In this document: one piece after another, positions 11,531 to 24,000 of the stretch | How positions within the stretch are numbered: the stretch's first letter is position 1 | Layout of the letters: each line of letters starts with the position of its first letter | NCBI GenBank assembly: GCA_022457065.1 | Contig: JAJGBQ010000002.1 | Coordinates: 5,084,001 to 5,148,000, forward strand | Reading direction: 5' to 3' | DNA length: 64,000 nt | DNA from: Curvularia sp. ZM96 | Taxonomy: Eukaryota > Ascomycota > Dothideomycetes > Pleosporales > Pleosporaceae | Notes under the pieces: generated by a model | Told to the model about the DNA's origin: nothing | Databases searched by the model: none | The model's input: only the letters and a program-made list of their open reading frames with translations | Program-made: the position numbers and the translations under genes

Positions 11531-12439
11531 TTATTTCTTGGTCACTAATGTAAGGGATGATGGCCAAGTTGCAGGCACTTTCCTATCGCCAAAAGCCGCT
11601 TGCAGATTGCGCCAGAAATTGTCGCGCACTGGGTCAGGTGGCAATGGGAACGTTTCCAAAATCTTGCGCATGACCGTTATGTCTGCCTCAAAACTCCAGT
11701 CGTCGTTGTCCTCATGGACGAACACATCTTCCTCCCCAAACCGTGTCACATGCGGAATCGTGGTATCAAGGCTTGCTGGAACCATGCACTTGCGCCAGGT
11801 CCAACCGTTTCTCTCATTGAATTTCAAACGCAGGGCGCCCGGTTGGAAATATTGAGTGTCGAAAGGGACAGCGTCATGCGGGCTACTTGCTTGGATGAAG
11901 AGTCCAATAGCCTTGCGGTTGGTTTCGAACGTGACCTCGAAGCGACGGTGGATTACCCGAGACCATAGTTCCTGGAGTTCTGGGTCTAGCAGGATAGGGA
12001 GCCCAAAGCCTCCGAGAGCGAGCGTACCGCCCGGTTTGAGTTGATGGAGAACAGCTCGCAAAGTCTCATCGACGTCGGTATAGTGAATCATGTTGGCACC
12101 GAACACCAGGTCGACGCTGTTAGGTTCAAGGTCGGCGGCTTCTTCGCCCTTTGCGACGCGGAACTTGTAAGCATCGCTCTCACCCAGGTAAGATCTCGCT
12201 GCTTCGACGTTTGACGCACCCGAGTCTGAGATGATTGTCGTCTTAAACCTCGGCGCTAATCGTTTGGTGTGCACGGCACTACCGGCACCCATGTCGTGCC
12301 AGACGTTGAACTCACCACCGTGTTGGGCATGGTATTCAATGATGCGTTCGAAGTAGGAGTCGGGGACCTTGGGCCTTCCCTCTCTGTAGGCATTCCAATA
12401 GTCCGAATCGCCTTTGTAGTATATGTCTTCGCCAGACAT
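11531..12439 (-). CDS. Class I SAM-dependent methyltransferase (cluster O-methyltransferase)
   Basis: An intronless gene of 302 residues from ATG 12439. A further in-frame ATG at 12481 would add 14 residues. The Rossmann-type motif I is DMGAGSA, followed by the SDSGASNVE acidic loop (motif II) and VDLVFGANMIHYTD (motif IV); LKPGG is the usual post-motif III turn. This is the methyltransf_11/25 fold seen in small-molecule methyltransferases. It is divergent with hydrolase 1, with start codons 429 bp apart, so both probably use one promoter carrying CGG-N4-CCG and CGG-N5-CCG palindromes. The likely role is O-methylation of the polyketide, as in pyrone-polyene clusters; this is inference. Confidence 0.85.
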   Translation of the reverse strand: MSGEDIYYKGDSDYWNAYREGRPKVPDSYFERIIEYHAQHGGEFNVWHDMGAGSAVHTKRLAPRFKTTIISDSGASNVEAARSYLGESDAYKFRVAKGEEAADLEPNSVDLVFGANMIHYTDVDETLRAVLHQLKPGGTLALGGFGLPILLDPELQELWSRVIHRRFEVTFETNRKAIGLFIQASSPHDAVPFDTQYFQPGALRLKFNERNGWTWRKCMVPASLDTTIPHVTRFGEEDVFVHEDNDDWSFEADITVMRKILETFPLPPDPVRDNFWRNLQAAFGDRKVPATWPSSLTLVTKK

Positions 12440-12867
12440 CTTGTAGACTTGTAGAAATGTAGTAGAAAGAGGTGCTATCACAAAGTGGTGTGTATGGATG
12501 GATTGTTAGAGCCTCACAGTTGATTGTCCACCTAGAGCAACGCTTCGTTCACGTCTTATATCGACAACGCTCTCCATCTTCCCTGTTGTCAGCGAAGCTA
12601 CGGTGTCCCCACCCCGAGAACCCCATCCTGGAAGCGGCTGGTGAGATTATCGAACAAATTGACGGGCAAGAATAAAACTCCGGCGATGGCCGAGGCGATG
12701 GCGAGCCGGGAGCTGGGACTTGGTGCAGGGCCGACCGGCGCACGACCGGGGGTCCGATGATGCGGAGCCTCCGACAATCTGAAAACGAGCTCACTTCGAA
12801 TCGCGACTTTAAACGCAAAAATGAACGCTCGCCAGTTCTTTGCAATCCATCAAACGAACAGCAAACA
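12440..12867. promoter_or_regulatory. Bidirectional promoter, methyltransferase / hydrolase 1
   Basis: This 428-bp divergent region is GC-rich in its right half. It holds two inverted CGG palindromes, CGG-GGGT-CCG at 12747-12756 and CGG-AGCCT-CCG at 12763-12773. The second differs by one base from CGG-ATCCT-CCG in the PKS promoter. Both are plausible Zn2Cys6 regulator sites. Confidence 0.5.
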
Positions 12868-13875
12868 ATGGTGCCACCTCGCGAAGATATCGAGTTCAGG
12901 ACCCTAAGCAAGGTCACGCTGCGCGGCTGGCTGTACCCTGCGGAGAAACGCGGACCTGGCATCGTCCTTTCGGCAGGAGTACGTGATCATCTCATGTCTA
13001 AACCCGAATCAAACATTCTAAGCTGATATGTCGCCGTGCAGTTCAACATGCCCAAAGATGTAGTCGTACCAGACATCGCCGAATGGTACCAGCAGCGTGG
13101 TGTCACGGCACTCATCTTTGATACATACGGGATCGGCGCTAGTGAGGGTGAGCCCAGACACGATGTAAGTCGTCTTGGCATATACATGCGAAGGCTATAA
13201 GGGCCAGCATCGGCTAACTTTCGATTCTTGTGATAGAGCGACCCGCAGAGACGAGTTGATGATTTCATCGATTCGGTTACGTGGCTTTCCCAGCACCCGC
13301 TGGTAGACCCAGAAAAGATTGCAGTCTGGGGTCTCTGCTTTGACGGAAATATCATGCTCGCGACCGCAGCGTCAGACCGGCGGATTGCCGCAGTCGTAGC
13401 GGTCGCGCCCATGATGGATGTCACTGGGGATCCCGAACGCCGCGAAGCTATCCTTCAATTAGTCAACGCAGACCGCGCCGCCCAGCTAGCTGGAGAGGAG
13501 CCCGTATACCTGCCACTAGTCGATGAAGATGGCTGTACACCGATGAATCAGTTCTTGGGCAACTTCTTCGAGACAATGGACACCATGAAAATGCCAATTG
13601 AGAACCGTGTCACAGCCCACACCTACATGCGATGCCTCAACTGGAACATCTGGCACTTACTACCAAAGATCAGCCCAACGCCAGTCATCATGGTGACGCC
13701 TGAGAAAGACCAGGTGTACCCAGCGGAGAAGCAGAAAGCGGCGTTTGACAAATTGGGTGAGCCGAAAGAACATCACATCATCGAGGGGAAGAACCACTTC
13801 GATTGGATGTTTGGAGACATGGATACTGTGTTTAATAAGCAACTTAGCTTCTTGAAGAAACACTTGCAGTTTTAG
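12868..13875 (+). CDS. Alpha/beta hydrolase 1 (polyketide transferase/epoxide-hydrolase-like, Af380-type family)
   Basis: Three exons (12868-12978, 13042-13164, 13237-13875) encode 290 residues. The nucleophile elbow is WGLCFDG, with Cys112 where serine is usual. The acid is probably Asp in PEKDQVYP and the base His in GKNHFDW near the C-terminus. It belongs to the alpha/beta hydrolases found in many fungal polyketide clusters, including the fumagillin transferase and hydrolases of the aurovertin/citreoviridin type. It is paralogous to hydrolase 2: the same intron positions and matching blocks (DIEF-T---LRGW, TPVI/MMVTPE). Possible roles are opening of an epoxide made by the neighbouring monooxygenase, or acyl transfer. 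The substrate is unknown. Confidence 0.85.
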
Positions 13876-14688
13876 AATAGTTCAGTAATACACACAGAGG
13901 ATACGGGTGCTCAATGTTACCTTCACTATGTTTGGGAAGTCTCTCCGTGGCCATAGTTTCAATCACATATCGGATTAACTGTTAGGGGCTGCGCTCTGTA
14001 GAGCAAAGGCTTTGGTCTACAAGGGATTGTATTCGATAAAGGACTAACTACTACTACTACTACTTGCGCTATGTTTGTTTACTTGTCAGAGAAAGGTTAC
14101 GCCAAGCGTCTGAGCGCGTCGTCTGAGCGCCGCTCGGGCGGTGTATAGATTCTGGGTGCTCTAAGTAGCACCTACGTTCTATGGGCAACCCGAGATCCCA
14201 TCGAGGAGCTACTAGAAGGGCGTCCAGCCCGTTACATTAACCGTGAATACAGCCTGTGTTGTCGAGCAATACTCGAAGCCAAATGTTGTAACACGGTGGA
14301 AAACAGAAGGCTACTCTTGCTAAGAGTAAGGTCGAAAAATCTCCATGAAGTTATCGTCAAAATCATGTGATCAATGGTTCTTCAGGGATCCTTGCTAATA
14401 GACTAGGTGTAAAACCCATTTTCAGCGACTGTTATCTGGGCCCGGGGTATCAGCCATCGTACGAGACACCATAAAGCCTGTCGGTATACCGGATGTACGC
14501 CGAACTACCGACTCGGAACCCGATTCCAGGCAACCCCTGTAGACGCGAAGTGACCCGATGCATCGACCTGCCACTCATTGGATATAACAGAAGTCTCAAG
14601 CACATTTAGTGACTAAGTAGGTCTCGTAAAATCAACTCGGAATATTCAGAAGCTTCCTTTGTTCAGTGTATACTGCTGCATTGCTACG
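13876..14688. promoter_or_regulatory. Upstream region of the FAD monooxygenase
   Basis: No gene. A short (ACT)n microsatellite lies at about 14047-14065. A CGG-TATA-CCG palindrome at 14482-14491 sits 200 bp before the monooxygenase ATG and matches the inverted-CGG pattern found in other cluster promoters. Confidence 0.4.
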
Positions 14689-15966
14689 ATGCGTTCATCA
14701 GCCCCTAGATCAGTCGCTATCATCGGTGCCAGCGTCGGCGGTCTCACGCTCGGTCTCGCCCTCAAGAAACATGGCATTCAGCCACACTTCTTCGAACTCC
14801 GGAAGCCGGGCCAAGACCTTGGTGGTGCCATGTCGCTCACTCCTAACTCTCTACGCGTCCTGGAAACTATCGGCGCATATTCTCGCCTCAAGCCTCAAGG
14901 CTATGAGTGCCGGTCTTTCACATTCATGACGGATCCTGAGCACGAGGTCACTGGGGAGCTCTACTTCGGAGATAAAGATGTATATGGATACGATTGTTTG
15001 CGCCTTACTAGAAAGGTGATTATCGGCGAGCTAACACAGATGGTAAAGGAAATTGGGGCTGAAATCCACTATGGAAAGAAGTTTATGAGGGTTGTTCGCG
15101 AAGACGACAACGGCGTCGAATTCGAGTTCGCGGATGGAACTCGGGAGAGAGCTGATATGCTGATTGGCGCCGACGGCATTCATTCCAAAGTCCGATCGAG
15201 TGTCTTCCCAGACGTCCGTCCGCATTATACCGGTGTCCTGGGTCTCACGTTTTGCTTCCCACGCGATAACTGGCAGCACTTGGACGAATCTTTTCCACTT
15301 CCTTGTTCTCTGCGTGGGAAGCACCAGGGTTCTTGGATCATAACACCTCAGACTGAAGGTGGCAAAGAAATATTCATGGGCCGACAGATAAACTACCCGC
15401 AGGAAGATCGTGCAGCATGGGAGGCATTGTTGAAAGACAAAAAAGCAATGGCTGAGATTATCCAACGAGATCCCCAAGAATGGTCACCGCTTGTACAGTC
15501 CGCACAAGCGCAAGTCAGTACTCCAGAGGCTCATTTTCTGAATGTTTGGCCGTTTTATACTCTGAAAATGGATACCTGGCATTCACCAACTGGAGGAGTC
15601 GTGTTGATTGGAGATGCAGCGCATGCCGTACCGCCCGCGACAGGACAAGGCGCAAATCAAGCCTTCGAGACCAGTTACAGCCTAGCATTGCTCTTGGGCA
15701 ATCTCAATGGTAAAACTAGCTTGTCGGAAGCGTTGACGGCTTGGGAGAAATACAGAATGCAGAGGTTGGATGAGGTGATCTTGTACACCACCCGGGTAAT
15801 GACCCTCAGAATGTCAGAAGAAGAGAGAGCGATGATGCCCGAGGAAATGAGGTGGGAGCTCGATGGCAAAGATGCGGGCAAGTCGCAGCTGGGGTGGTTG
15901 TACTTTGCAGACATCAACCACGATATGAAGAGTGTAATCGAGGGCCTTAACGAACGTTCTGGGTAG
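14689..15966 (+). CDS. FAD-dependent monooxygenase (class A, salicylate-hydroxylase-like)
   Basis: An intronless gene of 425 residues from ATG 14689, chosen because it puts the FAD motif close to the N-terminus; an ATG at 14659 adds ten residues. The dinucleotide motif is VAIIGASVGGL (residues ~9-19), the DG motif is in LIGADGIHSKVRS, and the GD motif is GDAAHAVPPATGQGAN with Asp309. These three motifs, in this order and spacing, define NAD(P)H-dependent aromatic-hydroxylase-type flavoproteins. In fungal polyketide clusters such enzymes hydroxylate or epoxidise polyenes (for example in aurovertin/citreoviridin-type pathways). Close association with two hydrolases suggests epoxidation followed by opening; this is inference. 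A flavin halogenase is unlikely because the WxWxIP motif is absent. Confidence 0.9.
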   Translation: MRSSAPRSVAIIGASVGGLTLGLALKKHGIQPHFFELRKPGQDLGGAMSLTPNSLRVLETIGAYSRLKPQGYECRSFTFMTDPEHEVTGELYFGDKDVYGYDCLRLTRKVIIGELTQMVKEIGAEIHYGKKFMRVVREDDNGVEFEFADGTRERADMLIGADGIHSKVRSSVFPDVRPHYTGVLGLTFCFPRDNWQHLDESFPLPCSLRGKHQGSWIITPQTEGGKEIFMGRQINYPQEDRAAWEALLKDKKAMAEIIQRDPQEWSPLVQSAQAQVSTPEAHFLNVWPFYTLKMDTWHSPTGGVVLIGDAAHAVPPATGQGANQAFETSYSLALLLGNLNGKTSLSEALTAWEKYRMQRLDEVILYTTRVMTLRMSEEERAMMPEEMRWELDGKDAGKSQLGWLYFADINHDMKSVIEGLNERSG

Positions 15967-16485
15967 GGATTAAATTAGAAAAAGCATTTTTTTGTTTATG
16001 AGGAGCATAGTCCACACTATGCCATTTCTGGAGAGCTAAATCAGGTGTTCGCCAAAGTATCCGAGCTCGGTTTCAAGAAAAGTTGCATGTCTGAGAATTT
16101 ATGGAAATTTTAACATAACGAGGTAACTATTAGTTAGGAAAAACAATAAAGCTTACGCAAATTTGATGCCCTCCATTTTCTCTGATATACCAAAAACACG
16201 CATAGTGCAAAATTGGTCGTGGTCAGCGTCTACCCATGACTCTTGATATCTACACCAATCCAGAAATAACTGCCTTATTTTATTTCTACGAATCATCTGC
16301 AATCGCAGAGTACTTTCAACGGTATTGTTGATTGTAATTGGACTCCTCATCGGAATTCAAAGCATGGTCGATATTTGCACATACACTCTAAATGAATGAC
16401 ATTTTGGGCGGTACGTATAAACGCTAGGTCTATCTCAAAGCCCTGCATGAAGTATTGGAGCGTGCCGGCAGAGGCAACTCGTGAC
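15967..16485. other. Intergenic region between monooxygenase and hydrolase 2
   Basis: The convergent 3' ends of two cluster genes. A 65-residue open frame on the minus strand (16153-16350) has no motif and is not called. Confidence 0.4.
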
Positions 16486-17541
16486 TCAGAATTCGAAAAC
16501 ATCCTTGAGAAACGCTAGCTGCTCCGCCAGCAGTGTATCAATGTCAACGCTCAGAAAGTTCTGATGGCCCTTATCCTTTACGATCTGCAGCTTCTTCTTC
16601 GGTGACTGCATGCTGTCAAAAATACTCTTCTGATACTCGGGTGGAACAATCTCGTCATTCTCTGGCGTTACAATCATAACGGGGGTAGGGCTGACAGAGG
16701 AAAACAGATGCACAGGCTTCCACTTCGCATGACGGTAGAAGCTCTGAACGGTCATACTGTCTCTAAAGCTCGGAGCTGCCTTCTTAGCCACAGGAATCCA
16801 GTTAGGTAGGGTAGCCTGATCTTTTGGTTCCATCATGGCGAGGTATTTGAAGTACAGTATGTGCTCTCCCTTTTCATTGAGAAGAGGAATGTACTCGGGC
16901 GGATTGCCGCGCAGCTGGTTTGCCCGATCTTGGACTGCACGAGCAATGAGGGCTTCCTGATCGTCATCGTTCAGGTACCACTCTGGCATAAGGCCTTGCA
17001 CAATAACTGCTTTTATGCGCTTGTCGAAGGCCGCGGCCTCGAGTGCTATCCCCGAGCTATAGAAAAAGCCCCATGTAGCTATGCGGTCCGGGTCCACCCA
17101 GCCCTCGTCTTGCAAGAACTACGATTTAATCATTAGTAGATTGGACGGCAGGAGAAGGGATGAAACAAAGATCGATATACATACTGTGACGGCATCCGAA
17201 TTGTCCTCTGCCATTTTCTGGGGGTCTAGATCACATCGAGGAAGGCCGTCGCTCGCGCCCAGAGTACGAGCGTCGTAGAGAAGAACATTAAGGCCATGGT
17301 TTGCGAACCAAGCCGCGATTTTGTCCACGAAGAACTCTTTTGGGCTCATGAACTATTGTAAACAACAGCAGTGAGTAAGTAAGAGTTCGACTCATATGGG
17401 ACGTGTCATTTAGGGCTGATTTACAGCGACATTGATAATTATTGCAGGACCTCCCTTAGGGCCCACGTAAAACCAGCCACGCAAGGTCAAACCGTCAAAG
17501 GTTTTGAATTCGATGTCCTTGCGTTCCTGTTCGGTGGTCAT
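16486..17541 (-). CDS. Alpha/beta hydrolase 2 (paralogue of hydrolase 1) lacking the usual nucleophile
   Basis: Three exons (17541-17425, 17352-17185, 17118-16486) encode 305 residues. The fold and intron positions match hydrolase 1, including DIEFKTFDGLTLRGW at the N-terminus, LYDARTLGASDG, PTPVMIVTPENDE and a C-terminal DKGHQNF with the histidine. At the nucleophile elbow the sequence is WGFFYSSG. Phe114 aligns with Cys112 of hydrolase 1, and no Ser or Cys stands at the canonical position, although Ser116 and Ser117 follow closely. The protein may therefore be a non-hydrolytic isomerase/epoxide opener, a scaffold, or use a shifted residue. It is divergent with the PKS (545 bp between ATGs). 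Confidence 0.85.
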
Positions 17542-18086
17542 GATGATTTCGAGATAGAATGATAACGCAGCCTTGCGTGAAGAGCTTTGGGACCAGAGCA
17601 GTTTGGTGCAGAGCAAAAATATGTAGATCAGCTTTTCAGGATAACCACTGAAACCTCGGCTAACGTTGTTATAGCAAGGCGGAGAATATCTGCGCTGATA
17701 TTGTTCGGATCCTCCGAACGCATCGGCATATCGGAGGTATCAAAGTGAGTCGCACCGAACTTAGGAAGACCGGGCTTCCGGTCCGGTTAGGTCCTTCCTC
17801 CGACTCCAAACGAATCTTGTCACTCTGCAACCGTTTCCTGTATCGTTTGCGCAAATAGCGTATCGATCGGCTTACCCTCCAGGGTGAGTAAACATGTTTG
17901 CAGCGATGAAGCCGATCGCGCATGCCAGTGCGTGTGACATCGCCTGTATATAGATAATCCAGCTCTAGACCAAGCAGAATTGACTCACTCGACTTATACA
18001 AATATCTGGGCCTAGCTTGTGCATTGTGGAACTTGGCCTTACTCTATATCGATTCTGTGGCTGATTGACGTGACAACACCTTGATC
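17542..18086. promoter_or_regulatory. Bidirectional promoter, hydrolase 2 / polyketide synthase
   Basis: A 545-bp divergent region. CGG-ATCCT-CCG at 17706-17716 and CGG-GCTT-CCG at 17771-17780 are inverted CGG palindromes of the type repeated in other cluster promoters. TCGGAGG and CTCCGA half-sites lie between and beside them (about 17730-17810). Confidence 0.5.
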
Positions 18087-21000
18087 ATGGGCAGCTTTCC
18101 TGAATCTATCGCGGCTCCGCTAAGGGAGCCCATTGCAATAGTTGGAAGTTCCTGCCGCTTTCCAGGCGGTGCGACCTCCCCCTCGAAGCTTTGGGGGCTT
18201 CTCAAAAACCCTCGGGATCTCGTTCGAGAAATCCCGCCTAGTCGATTCGATACCAAGGCCTTCTATAATCAGGACAGCCAGCACCATGGAGTAAGATAGC
18301 ATCAACCATATCAAACCAACCTGAGATCACTGTCTAACTGATACATCCGTAGAGCACAAATACAAAATATGCATATCTTTTAGAAGATGAACCGCGACTC
18401 TTCGACCGCGACTTCTTCAATATTAGCCCCAAGGAAGCCGAAGCGATGGATCCCCAGCAGCGGTGTCTTCTTGAAACTGTTTACGAGGGCGTGGAATCCG
18501 CAGGCTACTCGATCGCTCAGCTTCAAGGATCAACCACTGGTGTTTTCGTCGGGGCGACTTGTTTTGACTACCAGTTCATCTCCATGCGTGGTCTCGATTG
18601 CCTCCCACAGTACTATGCAACTGGCGGCTCCATGGCAATCCTAGCCAATCGTGTGTCATACTTTTTTGACTGGAGAGGCCCTTCGCTTGCGATTGATACA
18701 GCTTGTTCGTCGTCGCTCGTAGCCCTGCACCAGGCAGTCCTTTCACTTCGAAGCGGAGAAACAGACATGGCCGTGGCAGCAGGCGCAAATCTGATCCTCG
18801 GACCTGAACTTTTCATCGCTTATTCAAACGTATGTTGTAATATGAATCGCGCATATTGTTGTGTTGCAACTAACAGGTACAAGTTGAATATGTTGTCTCC
18901 TAATGGGCGATCGTACATGTGGGATTCTTCTGCTGATGGTTATGTACGGGGCGAAGGGTTCGCCTCTGTCATTCTCAAGACTTTGAGCCGAGCCATCGCT
19001 GACGGTGATCACATTGAGTGTATCATCCGAGAGACCGGTGTGAACTCGGACGGTCGGACGCCAGGTCAGTTCGCCACGCAACTTCCGAAGACAACTGTAG
19101 TGACATCCACGTAGGTATTACCATGCCGGGCGCAGAGTCTCAATCTCAACTTATCCGGGATACATACACTAGATGCGGGCTGGACCCGATACGTGATCGT
19201 CCCCAATACTTTGAGGCTCACGGTACTGGCACGCCAGCAGGTGATCGTAAGTACATAATATTCCTACTTGTAGACTGTCATGCTAAATAGAGATAGCTAT
19301 TGAGGCACGGGCTATACATGATACCTTTTTCTCTCGAAACCCAAGCGAAAACGAGGGCCAACTCTTTGTTGGGTCGATCAAAACCATTCTCGGCCATACT
19401 GAAGCCACTGCAGGTCTTGCCGGAATTCTCAAAGCGTCATTGGCGGTCCAACATGGTCAGATTCCGGCCAACCTTCATTTCCAAGAATTCAACCCAAAGA
19501 TTCGGCCATTCTCAAAGCATCTGCGGGTCCCGACGACACTAACACCTTGGCCCACCGTCCCCACAGGCGAGCCTCGCCGTGTAAGTGTGAACAGTTTCGG
19601 CTTCGGAGGGACCAATGCCCACGCTATCATTGAGAGCTGGGATGGGGCCTATGATCGTGACATGTCTACTTTACAACCAGGTGCACTTATTGTCCTGTCT
19701 GCCAACTCGTCTCAGGCACTGGCAGCAAAGGCCACAGCGTTGGCCGGCTACCTCCGAGAGCATCCTCATACAAACCTTGGTCGACTAGCCCGCACCTTGT
19801 TTGAAGGAGCTGACTTCCTCTTCCGGGCTTCCTTTTCTGCGGTGTCTGCCGCACAGCTTGTCGAAAAGCTTGAAGCACGCGCAGACGCGCTCAAGAAGAC
19901 TTCCCGAATCCCAATGATTCCAAAATCCCTACCGCCTCGAATCCTCGGCGTCTTTACTGGACAAGGGGCTCAGTGGGCTACTATGGGTCGGGAGCTCTAT
20001 GAAGCATCATCTGTGTTCCGCACAGCTATCGACCACTTGCAGTACAGCCTCGATACGCTTCCCAACAGCGATAGACCTAACTGGACTCTGATCGGCGAAC
20101 TTGAGGCGCCCAAGGAGACATCCCGTGTTGGCATAGCTGCCATCTCGCAGCCTATCTGCACTGCTCTCCAGATCGCTCTCGTGAACGTTATACACGCATC
20201 CGGCGTTGACTTTGCAGCTGTTGTTGGCCATTCGTCTGGAGAAATAGCCGCTGCCTACGCTGCAGGCTACCTTAATGCTCGCGATGCTATTCGTGTTGCC
20301 TATTATAGAGGCTTTCATGCTGGGCTCGCGCAGGGACCGGACGGGAAGCGTGGCAAGATGATGGCTGTCGGCATGGGTCTGGAAGCGGCATCGGCATTTT
20401 GCGACCAATTCGGCCCAAACCTCAAGATCGCCGCTAGCAATTCTCCAACAAGCTGTACGCTGTCTGGTGATGCCAATCTTATTGATGAGGCTAAGAAGCA
20501 ATTGGATCGAACCAATACTTTTGCGCGCGTGCTCGCAGTGGACACGGCATATCATTCACATCACATGCTGCCATGTGCCAACGCATATCTGGAGTCGTTA
20601 CAAAAATGTGGAGTCAAGACCCTAAGGGGACCTAGAAAGTGCGAATGGTACTCAAGTGTCTGGGGACCGAATGGTCGCAGCCGCTCTTTGAACAGCGAAG
20701 AAGGCATGAAATTGCTCGAGGGACAGTACTGGGTGGACAACCTGACCGGTACGGTACAATTCTCTCAAGCAGTAAGTCGAGCCATATCTGAAGAATCCTC
20801 CGTCTTGGACCTGGCACTCGAGGTAGGGCCACACCCAGCCCTCAAGGGACCGAGCTCCGAGGTGATTAAATCTCTGACCGGTGTAAATCTTCCGTACATT
20901 GGTGTTCTCAAACGTGGAGAGAGTGCGATCGAAGCCTTTGCTGATAGTATGGGGGTTCTGTGGTCTTCTTTCCCGTCTTCAAAGCCTCTGATTACCTTCG

Positions 21001-24000
21001 AGGGTATGCAACGGGCCTTAGCACTGGCTAGTCTCAAGAAGCCCAGCATTATCAAGGGTCTACCTACCTATCCCTGGGATCATGATAGCCTTTGTTGGCG
21101 CGAGTCAAGGGCATCTCGCCTTTTCCGCAATGGACAACCTCCACATGAGTTACTCGGTCAGCCAACCATACTGGGCGAAGCCGGCAGGCGGGAGGTACAC
21201 TGGCGCCAGGTCTTCAAGCTAAGCGAGCTCCCATGGATCAGTGGTCATACTATACAGGGCGAGGTACTTTTCCCGGCGACAGGATACGTGACCATGGCGT
21301 ACGAAGCCGCAGTTCGCCTTGTCGACAACCAGCAAACATTGCGGCTCGTCGAGCTACACGATCTAGAGATCGTGCGCACCATGGGAGTGATGGAGGACTC
21401 CTCGGGCCTGGAAGTACTCTTCACCGTACTTGTTACGAGCCAGACTGACGATTGTATTACCGCTAAAGTGGCCTGCTACAGCGGAGACATCCACATGACA
21501 AAGTTGGACGGTCCTGTGAACACACTCACTGCACATTTCAGTGGTAGCGTGCGGCTTTTCCTAGGCGCTACAGAGAACGACAGTCTGCCCACTCGGAGCA
21601 AGCCCTTACTTCCTATGAACACTTTAGACATGGAAGAGTTTTACTCATATCTGTCTAGAGTAGGATACCACTACTCCGACCCTTTCAAAGCTATCTCGGT
21701 AGATCGCCACCTCAACCACGCCGTGGTATCACCGGCAATCCCTCCTAAATCCACTTCAATGAGTCCTGCTTTGCACCCTACAGTCCTAGATACCGCCATT
21801 CAGGGCCTCCTGGCCGCTTATTCTTATCCAGAAGACGGAAGGCTCGGGACAGTATATCTCCCGACAGGCATCGATTCCATCCGTATCAACATGACAACTG
21901 CCTGCCCAGAGATCGTAATGGCCGACAGTATCTTGACTTCAGCGGACGAAAGGGCACTCAGAGGTAATGTAGACCTCTTCAACGCAAACGATGCCACCGT
22001 CCATGTCCAAATGCGTGGAGTACACTGGACTGCCTTGACTCAAGGCCGGGAGCGCTGGCTCTATGCAAGCGAAATCTGGGCACGAGATGCAGCTTACGGA
22101 GTTGATCCGAGCCTCAAAACCAAGTTTTCTCCAGAGGATGAGAAGTTGCGGAAGCTCCTAGTGCGCACAGCACATTTCTACCTGCGAAGGCTTCGCAGCC
22201 AAATCAAGCCTACCGAAACGATACTTATGAATAAACATCGACGACACCTGATGAAGTGGATCAGGGACCATCTATTTCCTCAGATCGAAGCAGGGACATT
22301 TCCCGATTATGAAGCAGAGTGGGCAAACGACACACTGGAGGACATCCAGAAGTGGAGTGCCCCCTATTTAGAAGCAGGAAACAACGATATGCTTATACTG
22401 CATGCCGCGGGAAAGAACTTGGCAACAATTGTTCGTGGAACTATGCCTGCCCTCCAGGTTCTCTTACAGGACGGCATGCTCGACCGCTTGTATGTGGAAG
22501 GAGTTGGCTTTGCCGACGGCAACCTTGATCTGGCGCTCCTGGTAAAGCAACTCGCACACCGATACCCACGTATGAAAATTGCCGAGATCGGAGCTGGAAC
22601 AGGTGGTACCACTCGAAGTGTGCTTGAAGCTCTTGGCGACAAATACGCATCATACCTGTATACTGACATCTCGGCCGGCTTTTTTGAGCCAGCAAAGGCA
22701 AAATTCAGCCAACATGCCGGAAAACTCTCATTCAAGATGTTGAACATTGAAAAAGATCCAACTGAGCAAGGATACGAGCGCGGGTCATTCGACATGGTTA
22801 TAGCTTCCAATTGCCTGCACGCGACTCGAAGCATAAAAGATACACTCAATCACTGTCGCAGCCTGCTTCGACCTGGTGGATACTTGGTTCTACTGGAAAT
22901 CACAACCAACCATCTTCCGATACAACTCATCATGGGAACGCTTCCTGGATGGTGGCTTGGCATCGACGAAGGTCGCATTTGGCAACCCACACTCAGTCTG
23001 GAGGAATGGGACAAGGCGCTCAAAGAAACTGGATTTTCTGCTGTCGAAACAAGCTCAACCCCTTCCTTCTGTTCCGTCATCATGTCGCAGGCAGTTGACG
23101 AGACCTTCAAGGCACTCCGAGAGCCACTTTCTGTCGACTCACGTCCAGTAGGCAAGCCACTTGGCCAAGTGTTGGTCGTCAGTGATTTGGCGTCGGAGCT
23201 TGCATCCAGATCGCAGGCACTTCTGTCTTCCCATGAGAGTGTTACCCAATGCGATCTTGTCGGCCTTGAGAACATCCAGTGTCCTATTGGAGCAACTGTG
23301 CTTTGTCTTTGCGACCTGGATAGTCCTGTGTTCGGCAATATGACTGAAACGAGGTTCCGGTCTATGCAGTCTGTCTTCTGCAACGCCAGTACTATCCTGT
23401 GGGTGGTCTCGGGCGCCACTTCGGGCCAAAATCCGCTGGCTAATGTGACAGTGGGATTGGGACGCACACTGCTAGCTGAACATAGTGACCTACGGCTTCA
23501 GTTCCTTGATGTTGCTGACCCAACATCTCTTGAACCATCTTTGCTGGCAAACCTACTTCTCAGACTCACAGTCACGGACCAGCCCAATCAGAGCGAAATA
23601 CTCTGGACGCACGAACCCCTTCTCGCACTCAGAGATGGTGCATTCTACATTCCCAGAGTGCTTCCTCTAGATAGCTTCAATGCTCGGTTCACCCCCAAAG
23701 GCAGCCAAGGCACCCAGTTGGTCGATCAGAAACGTCCAGACAGTGCTATGGAGGTGACAGTCCAAGAGACCCCCAGTGAAGTCACCCCCGAAGCTAGTCT
23801 CAACGGACACAAGAACATATTCGCTCCTGACAAAACCTACATTCTTTTCGGCATGACGGGTGACCTTGGGATTTCTATTGCTCGATGGATGGTGGAAAAT
23901 GGGGCTCGAAACGTCGTGTTAACCAGCCGACATCCCGACATCCCAGCCGGAGTGTTTGAGTTCATGTCCCAGCAGGAAGTTCAGCTACGCGCTATATCAG

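Noticed and set aside
16153..16350. 65-residue minus-strand frame between cluster genes
   Set aside because: No motif and located in a convergent 3' region; too weak to call.
22364..23467. Long minus-strand frames inside the PKS gene
   Set aside because: Antisense shadows of the PKS coding sequence; no independent motifs.
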